Shown one piece after another: positions 1 through 8,493 of a DNA stretch of 33,190 bases (its first letter is position 1; every line of letters begins with the position of its first letter). Location of the stretch: NCBI RefSeq assembly GCF_000227135.1, contig NC_018229.1, forward strand, positions 95,534 through 128,723, written 5' to 3'. Source of the stretch: Leishmania donovani (Eukaryota; Euglenozoa; Kinetoplastea; Trypanosomatida; Trypanosomatidae). The notes beneath the pieces were generated by a model that was not told the origin of the DNA, made no database searches, and worked only from the letters and a program-made list of their open reading frames with translations. The translations under genes were made by a program, and so were the position numbers.

Positions 1-1088
1 AGCAGCGCGGCATCGAAGTGGTTCTCCGTGCGCGCCACCTCCTGGTACGTCAGCCATGTCCTGCGCTGTGCCTCACGCAGCGCAGCACGCGCCGGCTGAT
101 CCGTCGACGGGATGCCCATCACGGCAAGATACGGTGTCCGCGGCTGCGCAGCCCCCTCGCCAGCGCCGCCCGCGGTCGGAAACCCTTCACCGTACACGTG
201 CCGCAGCCACTCCCACTGCGGCAGCTCCGTGCGCACATTCACGTCGTCCGTCACGCTCGTCATCGCCAGCAGCATCGGCCCGACGCGGCCCAGCGGTGCA
301 GACGACGTCGCGTACACGCCATGGCGCTTGTGCAGTTGCACGGCTTTCACAGTGGTGCGGTAAGTGTATGTGTCCATGCAGTCGTGGCACTTCTTTTTCA
401 CAACGTGCAGTGTCCACGAGGGCAGCTCTTTGGCGCTGAGGCGGACCAGCTCGCAGGCGGCATACGGAGCGCCGGCCACGATGCAGGCTCGCTGAGCAGC
501 AGTGAGGTCGAGCCGCGTCAGGGCGCCCTCATGCTGCACCAAGACGCCAGTTTCTTGAGCCCAGCCCCTCAGCTCTTCTATCGGCTGCAGTGTGGTGATG
601 TTCAAGACACGCCGCGGCTTTAATGGGAGATCAGAGTCGCGGAATAGCAGCACGGTGAGTGACGAGAGAAGGATGCAGGCGGCGACGACCATCGCCATTG
701 CAAGCCGCAGAGGGCGGCGATTACCCGCATGCAAAAAAGATTGTCGATGCCGCGTTTTAGCTGTGCCGCCGCTGATAGCCGGGCACTTCGGGCGCGGCAA
801 GTTCGGGTCCGAGGTCGCTGACGCGTGTGCGCGCTGCTCGGGCGAACGGAGCGCCCATGCACGCCCCGTAAAGAGCGGCGGCGACGTGGACGAGTTGCTG
901 AAGGCATACTCGTTTGTGTCGTTCGAAAATTCGTGCTGCAGCTTCGTGCGTTCTCCAGCGCACCCGTCATTGCGCATAAGAGGTGCCGTCAGGTGCTGGA
1001 AGGTGCTACTATGCAGCGGTACATAACCAGCACCGACGCCGGCGTTGCCGCGTCGTTTGGCAGCGCTACTGGCGAACTCCTCTTCCAT
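1..1088 (-). CDS. SCG-type phosphoglycan beta-1,3-galactosyltransferase family protein, N-terminal part (runs off left edge)
   Basis: Probable Golgi type II glycosyltransferase related to the Leishmania side-chain galactosyltransferases (SCG/SCGR, GT31), which modify phosphoglycan repeats. The frame is open from the edge to an ATG at 1088, giving 362 visible codons. Residues about 129-150 form a single hydrophobic signal anchor. After it the protein aligns with the complete paralogue at 8494-11475: a shared LVQHE stretch, a W-T-L-x-V-V-like segment followed by a C-x-x-C pair, GPMLxAMxSVTD, then YxAVMGI (ATG of this motif at 119) and REAQRRTW at about residues 338-345, the GT31 R-x-x-R-x-TW motif. 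The catalytic DDD-type region lies beyond the window. The 120-residue cytosolic leader is unalike in the two paralogues. ATG 1088 was chosen because it is the first in-frame ATG after the putative splice acceptor at 1279. Family assignment is firm; donor and acceptor are not known. Confidence 0.8.
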   Translation of the reverse strand, partial: MEEEFASSAAKRRGNAGVGAGYVPLHSSTFQHLTAPLMRNDGCAGERTKLQHEFSNDTNEYAFSNSSTSPPLFTGRAWALRSPEQRAHASATSDPNLPRPKCPAISGGTAKTRHRQSFLHAGNRRPLRLAMAMVVAACILLSSLTVLLFRDSDLPLKPRRVLNITTLQPIEELRGWAQETGVLVQHEGALTRLDLTAAQRACIVAGAPYAACELVRLSAKELPSWTLHVVKKKCHDCMDTYTYRTTVKAVQLHKRHGVYATSSAPLGRVGPMLLAMTSVTDDVNVRTELPQWEWLRHVYGEGFPTAGGAGEGAAQPRTPYLAVMGIPSTDQPARAALREAQRRTWLTYQEVARTENHFDAAL

Positions 1089-1278
1089 GCTGCACACACA
1101 CACGGCCCCCCTCTCTCCCTCCTGCCTCTCTTTCTCTCGGGGTCTCTCGCTCTCTCCCCGTTCTCGCGCGCGCGCACTCGGTGTGCCCCTGATGTCCACC
1201 GCGAAAGTATATGCTGTTTGATCAGCGGATAGGGCAGCCTGTCGGACAGATAGACAGAGTCGGCGCGTGCGAGCGCTT

Positions 1279-1303
1279 CTGAGGTGAGGTGGCGGAGGAG
1301 GTG
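1279..1303 (-). promoter_or_regulatory. Putative spliced-leader acceptor for the left-edge SCG-type gene
   Basis: On the minus strand a C/T-rich stretch ends in CTCAG (AG at 1280-1279), 190 nt before the ATG at 1088. This is the polypyrimidine-plus-first-AG pattern used for trans-splicing in trypanosomatids. Predicted by eye only. Confidence 0.4.
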
Positions 1304-2312
1304 CGTCGGTGGCTCGTGCTTGAAAACGAAAACAGCAACCGCAGCAGCACCCACAAAGTCGAAGAACCGACAACGACAGCGAGCCAACAGGGCGCAGAGG
1401 CGTGAACAAGAAGTAAAGCAAAACAATACAAGCGTGGTGGGATGTGTGTCGGGTGCGCGCAGGCACACACACACACACGAAAAGATGAAAGAAGACGGGA
1501 GTGTCGCCCGCCTCGGCAAGGGGGGGAAGGGAGGCGGAGGTCAAACAGCTCCTCTGCCGGATGAAGGGCGGCGGCCCACAACGATGCGTGCGGGTGAGCG
1601 CAGAAGGGGAAAAGAGTGCCCGAAACGCAAGAAAGGAAGAGAGAGTTCAACGTCAGGTGCTGCAACACGCGTTCTCTTGTCTGTTGGTGCTGGATGCGGA
1701 TAAGCGGCTAGAGACCCCTTGATGGGCCAGGCATCCATAAGATGGATGTGCCTGTGTGTGTGTGTGTGTGTGGGAAGGGGGAGGGGAGGGCAACCAGCAC
1801 AAGAACCCGAAGCGCTCAGCACGCATGCAGATACGTGCGCCGTGCCCACAAGTGTTCGCAGAGAGTGAGAGAACGACACGGCGAGCAAGCGGCGCGACGG
1901 CACGCCGAAAAATAGCAAAAAAAAAAGACAGAAGACACGGAAACGGGCACACAAAAATAATTGAGGATAGAGGTCGGGGATGGAGAGGGTGGCGTAGCTG
2001 TCCAGAAACAGACAAGATCACTATTCGGCCCCGTCAACGACAGACAGAGAGAGAGACCGCCGGCAGAAAAGAGGAAGGGAACGCGCATAAGCCGTGCGCC
2101 GTGAAGCACAACGCGTGACGCGTGATGTCTGCGGATGTGAGCGTGCGCAGGGAGGTGGGTCGGACCTGTCGATCTCGCGACCTGCCTTGATGGCCGTGCG
2201 CCCGTTGAGCAAGAAAGAGAAGCAACGCACCTGAGTGGGGCTGAAAAGGAGACCCTATGGTTTCCTTGTGCGTGGCTGAAGCGCGGGTGGTAATGTAGAG
2301 GCAGAAAAGAAG

Positions 2313-2358
2313 ATGGTCGTCGTCGTGGTCGTGGTCGTGGTGTGTGTGTGTGTGTGTG
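2313..2358. repeat. GTCGTG/GT microsatellite
   Basis: A trinucleotide-like (GTCGTG)n block changes directly into a (TG)n tract. It lies in non-coding sequence between two glycosyltransferase genes. Similar (TG)n tracts occur at 1753-1772, 2664-2690 and 26513-26544. Confidence 0.85.
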
Positions 2359-3238
2359 GAGGTGTGCCGCGGCCCGCCCCGAACGCTGGTGCGCAGGAAA
2401 CCGAGATGGAAGATAGAGGAGAGGCCAAAGAGCCGCGCACAAATTCGCTCGACAGCGATGGTGAGCGCAAGAACTACGTCGAAGGGCAGCGCACCAGAAA
2501 GAAGAGGGGGCGCGTCTATGCGAACGGAGAGGTAAGAGGAGGAGGAGGGGGAGTATATACATGTGCGTGTATAGCCGTCGGCGTAGGCTCCTGCTTATAC
2601 GCGTGATCGGATGATCGGCGCTGTGTCGGCGTACGTCTGTCTGCAATATTCGACTCTTCGCCGGTGTGTCTGTGTGTGTGTGTGTGTGTCGGTGTCGGTG
2701 TCGGCCTGCGCGCACGCGCACCGAAACAACGCAGGAGAACGAAAAAAAAAAGGAAAAGGTGCGAGGCGCGGGAGCGCTGACGCGAGCCGCACGTTGGAGA
2801 GGAGGCGCGGATGCGTCGCGAATCGAGCATGGCAACGGTTGTTAGTCGAAGAAGGGCAGGGCGGGGAATGGGGAAAAGGTGGAGGGGGATGGTGGTGGAG
2901 CACCTGCACACGCATCATACTTTTGTGCGCCATAACGCAGAGAGAGGAGAGCACGAGTACCCTCGCCGCGGTGGTCTTTCATTGCAGCGCCGCGGCTAGC
3001 GCGTGTAGTCTTTCCTGCGCGCTCACAGAGGGCCACCCGCCGCATTGGCGCGCGCCGGTGGGTCAAGCGGCATCCGCCCCCCCTCTGCCGTCCCCTCCCT
3101 CCCCCCCTACACACACAACACACAACACACACACACGCTTGAGAGAGCGTGCCACATCGTGGTGAAGCGAAGGGGGAGGACGATGACAGAGCACGGAGAC
3201 GCCCTGCAGATCCGCGACGCGAGAAAAGCGCCACTTCC

Positions 3239-3251
3239 GGGGGGGGGGGGG
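3239..3251. repeat. Homopolymer G13 run
   Basis: Thirteen consecutive G on the plus strand in non-coding sequence. Comparable runs are G15 at 7803-7817 and G11 at 12276-12286. Such runs are prone to length errors in assembly. Confidence 0.85.
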
Positions 3252-4685
3252 CACAGGCGTGCAAGCGAAAACTGGCCGTGTGCACACGCACCGACGGACC
3301 TCCTCCTTCTCCTCTCTTGTGCGCCACGGTCACGTGGCCAGGGTGTGCACGCTTGCTTGGTTTCGTTCTCTCTGCCGACCGAGGAACAAGGGCGCGGCAA
3401 GCGAAAAGGAGGAAGGAAGGACAGCAACGCTTAGGTGCGTGCGCACGTCGCCCATGTGTAACGCGCTAGTTAGCTGCATCGCCACCACCAACACCACCCT
3501 TACTTTCAAAACGTTGGCAAGGTCGTCGGCGTAGCAGCGAGCCCGCCGACGGAGGTGATCCGGCAACGCACTGCCAGCTCAACCGTCGCCCACGCCTCGC
3601 CCCCGCGCGGGGGGCATCGTGGAATTAAGAAGGAAAAAAATAAGAAGAAAGAGAAGGAGAAAAAGCTTTTTACTTGTTAACGGTGAAGGCGGAAAGAGGC
3701 TGCAGCAGCACCGCACATCGACGGCGTCGCGCAGAGGGGAGGGGAAGGAGAGGGCACGGCAGAGTCCGACGCACACCACACCGAAAGAGGCGCCAACCGC
3801 CTCAAAGGAAAGCGAAAAGAGAGGGGGAGACACACGCGAGCTATTCGCACCGTGTCGGCCGCTGGCCTACCGCAAACTATGAACGACGCCGTGTGCTGCC
3901 GGCACGGGGGAGTGCCCAGCGAGCGCGTGCGCATCGAGGCGGACAACGTGTAAAGAATAACGGAAACAACAGCAGAGCACAACCTCGCGCGCGCCCACCC
4001 GCCTCCGGATGTGAGAGGCGCCTTTTTCGGCGTCTACCTGGCGCGGGCGGCACAGCAAAGGAGGCAGATACACGCCATTCAGGTGCATTATGAAGAGAAA
4101 GACATAGCAGCAGTGCATAGACACGGGGTAGAAACCCAACACAGCTGGAAGTTACAAAACGTGGGGAAGGAGAAGGGGACTGTTCAGCTCGCCGCGTGCC
4201 TGTGGCAACGCCTGACGACCACCAGCGCGCCTCGCCGGCGCACAACTCCCCCCCCCCTTCCTCTCTCCACCCCTACCCTCTGCTGTATTAGTGGCAATCA
4301 GCGTGAGCAGCGTCGAGAAGCCAAGCCGAGCGGGACGTTCACGCTTTACGTGCCGCTACCACACCGCCGAGGAGGTCAACATACGCCGCCCGCCCGTCCA
4401 GAAAACAAGAAATGCAGCCGACGCACCATTATGCCCTCCGCATGCGTGCCACACACTTCGCCTCTACACGCCACGCCACTACACAGCCACGCGAAGGAGC
4501 CACCATGTGGAAGGCACCCCTCCTCTCTCTTCCACACTCATCCCGTGCAGACCAGCACAAAACTCTCCGTGAGGTGTCTCCCCCCCCCTCCCTACCCGCG
4601 CTCAATCCCAGCCCCTCGCGTAACGGCCGCGCCCTTCACGTTCCAGCTAGTGAGTAGCGAGCAAAACAACAACGGCAGCCTCCGC

Positions 4686-7091
4686 TCAGTAGAAGCCCTT
4701 GTAAAACGACTCGAGGTACCCAGCCAGTAAACCATGAGAGGGGAGTCCACGGCCCCAACGGCGCAGCATCACGTTCGTCGCCACAGACGAGATGACGTTG
4801 CCGCGGAACACCCCCGTGTTCGTGAGCACGATGTAGTCGAACGACATGGCCTGCATCTCCCTCAAACCAGGCTCGTATAAAGTGTTCACCAACGCCTTCT
4901 GCAGCAGCGTAGAGTAATTCGACGATTTTGCGTGCACCTGCAGCTTTTTTTCCGCCTTCGCCCGCGCAGCACTGTAAACAGCTTTAAAACTGGTTTTGAT
5001 GCGGCTGTCGTACGACGCCACAAAACGTCGCGGGTACTGCGCGGTTACGTTGCCGATGCCCTTCACGATCACCGCCGCGGGAAGTCGCTGCATCACCCTC
5101 TCCATGTTGTCTGCCATCGGCCCACTCTGGTCGTCGTACGCAACATAGCTCGTCGGCACGTGATCGTGGCCAAACGTGGCCGACATGTTTGCCCTAAGCC
5201 AGTGCGCGTACTGCAGGCACAGCTCCACCGCAGACCCCGCAGTCCACGAGCAGTCGCTCTCGATGCTTGACACCGTCGAGTTCACGCCAGCCCAGTTCGG
5301 GTTCGTGCTGTCGACGGTGTACCTGTCGACCGTCAGCGCGAAGTTTGTGCCCCAGAGACGCATGGCCTCGGCACGGCACGTACGCTCACGACGGCGAGCA
5401 TGAATCCCGATCACGCCCTTGAAGTTTGCAGGCCGTAGTGTGTCGCGCATCACAAGCCGCCCGTCAGCGTCCTTGGTCGAACCAGCCGTCGGCCACCCAA
5501 GCGCTGCAGCACTCTTCGAGTACACCCGATCCACCTCCGCAGACACATGCGCGGACGGGCGCAGCAGCCCGAACAGCCGCGTCACCTCCTCCAGTTGCGG
5601 GTGAAGGAAATACGCCACCACGCCGGACAACACGGCCATCCGCACCTGCGCGTCCTCACCTGCCGCGTCGTCGCCCACGTGGTCGCCGCCAAGCACCTCA
5701 AGCATGCACGAAGCGAACATCTTGATGCGGTCCCAGCGGCTGTACTGCTCAGCCTCGGTAGGGGTGCGAAACAAATCATCCCCCATCAGCGGCTCCACAG
5801 ACTCGCGGAACAGCACCGAGTCAGCGCGGTGGTCCGCCACGGAGTGCAGCGGAGGCGAGGACGACCTCGAGTCGGCAAGCCAGCTCTCGAGGTTGTACTC
5901 GCGCACGCCGTCGCGCACCGGTGGCAGCACCCACCACCGGCGGACTCTCTCCTGCGCCATCTGTGGGGGGGAAAGAGGCGGTTTCACGACGCCGATGTAG
6001 TCCACGCGGCGCATGTCCATCACAACGCCCATCGCCTGCAGCTGCGCGAAGATCAGCTTCACCTCGGCGTTCGTGACGAGGCAGTACCGCCCCTCGTGCC
6101 GGATCGCGTTGAACCCGTATAGACTCGACGCATCGTAGCGCACATACGGCAAACTCGTATCCGGCGTAAAGGATGGCAGCACATACGTGCGGTTCGACGC
6201 GCGAGCAAAGGCGAGGCCGTGCAGGAGCTCCTGCAGCTGGTTGTGCTGGCGGCCCCAGCGCCCAACCAAGACGGAGAAGAAGTGCGTCGGGCACCGCAGC
6301 TCAAAAGCCTCCGGCACAGTCGACGTCGTATCACGGCCAAACCGTAGCACGATCGTGCTGCCGTCGCTCGTTATCTCTAACGACGCGGGCGGCGCAACGT
6401 CGCGGTCAACGTCCGTGTCACGCACAGCCGCAGTCCCGACGTACGGCAGCGCGCGGCTCCCCGGTAGCGGCCACGACGGCATGCGCGGAAACCACACCTG
6501 CAACTTCGCATGCTTATCGATCCCCGGACGTATCTCAGCCAGGAACGCGGGGCATGAGTCACTGCCACCGCTCATGCGGCCCACAATCGCGGGCACCGTC
6601 ACACGCACGCACGACGCGTTCACGTCCTCCTCGCGGGTTGCGACCGCATGCAGCATTCCGAGGCGGTGCAGCCGCGCCACGCACTCCTCGACGGATGTCA
6701 GCACATCGACCTGCTCCTTTAAAACCTTGCGGCACACCATAGCGGTCACGTTGTCAGGCCTGCTCGCCGCAGCAGCGGGACCGCCCTCTTCGCCGGTTTG
6801 AGCATACACCACACCGTTGGTGCACACAGCGCATGCGTGATCGGCAGCCATCACGCGGATGGGTGGCAGCTCTAGTTCATTCGCCATGAGCCTTATCGCG
6901 GGCGAGGATATGTTGGTCCTCGTCTCGTGGCCTGAAACGGCGGCATTCTCACGGCTCACGTCGGGTTCAACGATGAGGAACTGCAGCGTGCAGAGCAAGT
7001 ACATAATTGTGATGCAGCTGACGAGCATGGCACAGCGGTGGTGACGCCGAGGAAAAGAGGGCCTGCTATGTGCGTGCGGCAGCTGTGTCAC
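4686..7091 (-). CDS. POFUT1-like protein O-fucosyltransferase (GT65-type), type II membrane protein
   Basis: An 801-residue protein predicted to act in the ER/Golgi lumen, transferring fucose (by analogy) from GDP-fucose to protein acceptors. Residues about 22-41 form a signal anchor, and several N-x-S/T sites follow. The fucosyltransferase signature appears in order: GRWGRQHNQ (277-285) followed by LAFARASNRTYVLPSF, closely matching the GRFGNQ...LAFAKLLNRTLAVPP block of POFUT1; GIHARRRER (562-570), the basic H-x-R-R motif that holds the GDP-fucose phosphates; and near the end F-R-G-N-V-I-S-S (762-769), resembling the GNCVSS block of POFUT1. The protein is about twice the length of animal POFUT1, mainly through the N-terminal 250 residues and an insert at about 400-550. 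It ends in KGFY, with no KDEL-like retrieval signal. An alternative start is Met22 (7028). It could instead be another GDP-fucose-dependent family with the same fold. Confidence 0.7.
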   Translation of the reverse strand: MTQLPHAHSRPSFPRRHHRCAMLVSCITIMYLLCTLQFLIVEPDVSRENAAVSGHETRTNISSPAIRLMANELELPPIRVMAADHACAVCTNGVVYAQTGEEGGPAAAASRPDNVTAMVCRKVLKEQVDVLTSVEECVARLHRLGMLHAVATREEDVNASCVRVTVPAIVGRMSGGSDSCPAFLAEIRPGIDKHAKLQVWFPRMPSWPLPGSRALPYVGTAAVRDTDVDRDVAPPASLEITSDGSTIVLRFGRDTTSTVPEAFELRCPTHFFSVLVGRWGRQHNQLQELLHGLAFARASNRTYVLPSFTPDTSLPYVRYDASSLYGFNAIRHEGRYCLVTNAEVKLIFAQLQAMGVVMDMRRVDYIGVVKPPLSPPQMAQERVRRWWVLPPVRDGVREYNLESWLADSRSSSPPLHSVADHRADSVLFRESVEPLMGDDLFRTPTEAEQYSRWDRIKMFASCMLEVLGGDHVGDDAAGEDAQVRMAVLSGVVAYFLHPQLEEVTRLFGLLRPSAHVSAEVDRVYSKSAAALGWPTAGSTKDADGRLVMRDTLRPANFKGVIGIHARRRERTCRAEAMRLWGTNFALTVDRYTVDSTNPNWAGVNSTVSSIESDCSWTAGSAVELCLQYAHWLRANMSATFGHDHVPTSYVAYDDQSGPMADNMERVMQRLPAAVIVKGIGNVTAQYPRRFVASYDSRIKTSFKAVYSAARAKAEKKLQVHAKSSNYSTLLQKALVNTLYEPGLREMQAMSFDYIVLTNTGVFRGNVISSVATNVMLRRWGRGLPSHGLLAGYLESFYKGFY

Positions 7092-7282
7092 TTGCGTACC
7101 CGTCTGGTTTCGCCCCTCAGCACATGAGTGTTTCGGAGGCCCTTGCCGTGAGGCCGAGCGACGCTGTGCTGTCCCCCCTCATCGAGATCGTGTGCTCCCT
7201 CCTCTACACCAAAACACAGCAGCGCGGAAGAACTGAGCGTTGAAAGTGGTGCGAGTAGCGAAGGTCTGGTCGTTGGCGCGAG

Positions 7283-7326
7283 CTTGCATGGCGCGCCGCA
7301 AGAGGAAGAAGAAGAGAGAAGAGAAG
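7283..7326 (-). promoter_or_regulatory. Putative spliced-leader acceptor for the POFUT1-like gene
   Basis: The minus strand has a run of C and T (7299-7326) followed by the first AG at 7284-7283, 191 nt before the ATG at 7091. It supports a start at or downstream of 7091. Confidence 0.4.
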
Positions 7327-8493
7327 CGTGTCGGCGTGGCTGAAGGAAGTGGGGGGAGGACGGGCAGCAGGAGAATGGAAAAGGACCGCGCAAGCGCCGT
7401 CGTTCGTGCACGCACGCGCGCATGCAGTCGTAGGCCATGTTTGAGCAACGCGCGACAGCGCTCTCGTCCACAGCCGGGTGCAACGCTTTTTCGTTGTCCA
7501 ATTTCCTTTTTTTTGGTTTTCGGGTATGTTAGTCCAACTGCGCCTCGTCAGTGCATCAAGGGGCGGGGGGTGGGCAACTCAACCTGCAGAGGAACACCAA
7601 TCGACTTACTACCCAGGAGCGTCCTGGGCGCAAAAAAAGAAGCGGCAGACGGGTGCGCACGCACGCACACGCGCACCGCCGTCTCTTCCACGCCGTACTT
7701 CAGCGCCTAGACTACTATCTGTCTGTTGCAATTCTGGTTTCGTTCTTGCGCGGCTGTGGAGCATCGACACCCTGCACGGAGGGGAGGGGAGAGGAGGAAG
7801 CAGGGGGGGGGGGGGGGCGGGAAGATAAGCGAGCGCCTCCGGCATAAGCAAGACCGCGCTCAGCGAGTGCCGGAGTCTCCTCACCACCCCACCCACCCCG
7901 GTCGATTCCAAGGCGATATAGTATTCAGTCCCGTGATATCGCCCAGCTGCCTCCTCATCACAGGCGCCGCTGGTGCGGAAGGCATGCACCAAAAAAAAAC
8001 GTGAAACGAGAGGTATATCATTATCCTTCTTACATGCCATGCACAGAAGCCGTGGCACTGGGAGAGTGCCGGGTGCAACGAGTGCAGTCCACCGCAGTGG
8101 AAGCCGCAGGCGCGAAGAAAGCAAACAAGGGGAACACCTCGGCGGAAGGACGCACGAAACGCCACGACTGCTGCAGACGCCCCCGCCACCACCACCATCA
8201 CCATTACCATGATGCGGAGTTCAGCACCGCGCCTGTGGCGCTGCAGCGCGCGCCTCAGGTTTCCTGGATTAGCTGATCGAGCAGGCAAGGTGTGCGCGCT
8301 GGGCACGCGTGGGTGCTGAAGTCTCTCCAACGCGCGCAAGGGAAGGGGGCATCGCACACACGAGCCGCACACCTCGCTCGGCAACTGCGCACGCGACCCC
8401 GTAACGTACCGCCATCACGCACGGCGCCCTCATGAACACACGCACGCACGCGCCCGCCCGCCCGCCCGCTTTCAGCGTGTCGCGATCCCATTT
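7327..8493. other. Non-coding interval upstream of the POFUT1-like gene, containing the 3' UTR of the SCG-type gene
   Basis: About 1.2 kb without a recognisable gene. It carries a G15 run (7803-7817), an A-run near 7989 and a CCG/CCGC-type run near 8452-8470, just after the stop of the upstream gene. Open frames here are low complexity. Confidence 0.6.

Larger units (their letters stand above)
1304..4685. other. Long non-coding interval (3' UTR of the POFUT1-like gene and 5' region of the SCG-type gene)
   Basis: About 3.4 kb with no convincing gene. It holds TG/GT repeats (about 1753-1772, 2341-2358, 2664-2690), a GTCGTG-type repeat (2313-2340), a G13 run (3239-3251) and many purine-rich stretches, which are pyrimidine tracts on the transcribed strand. 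Several long open frames cross it, including one of 339 codons on the minus strand at 1816-2835. They translate to Ser/Pro/Arg/Phe-rich or His-Thr repetitive strings typical of GC-rich UTR, with no domain or membrane pattern. Confidence 0.6.

Noticed and set aside
2664..2690. Telomere-like or CRISPR-like repeat
   Set aside because: Plain TG microsatellite; there are no TTAGGG units and no regularly spaced repeat-spacer structure anywhere in the window.
1816..2835. 339-codon minus-strand frame
   Set aside because: Repetitive Ser/Pro/His/Thr/Arg composition from CA repeats and pyrimidine tracts, with no domain; typical of GC-rich non-coding DNA.
5547..6801. Long plus-strand frames opposite the POFUT1-like gene
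   Set aside because: Shadows of the true minus-strand coding sequence.
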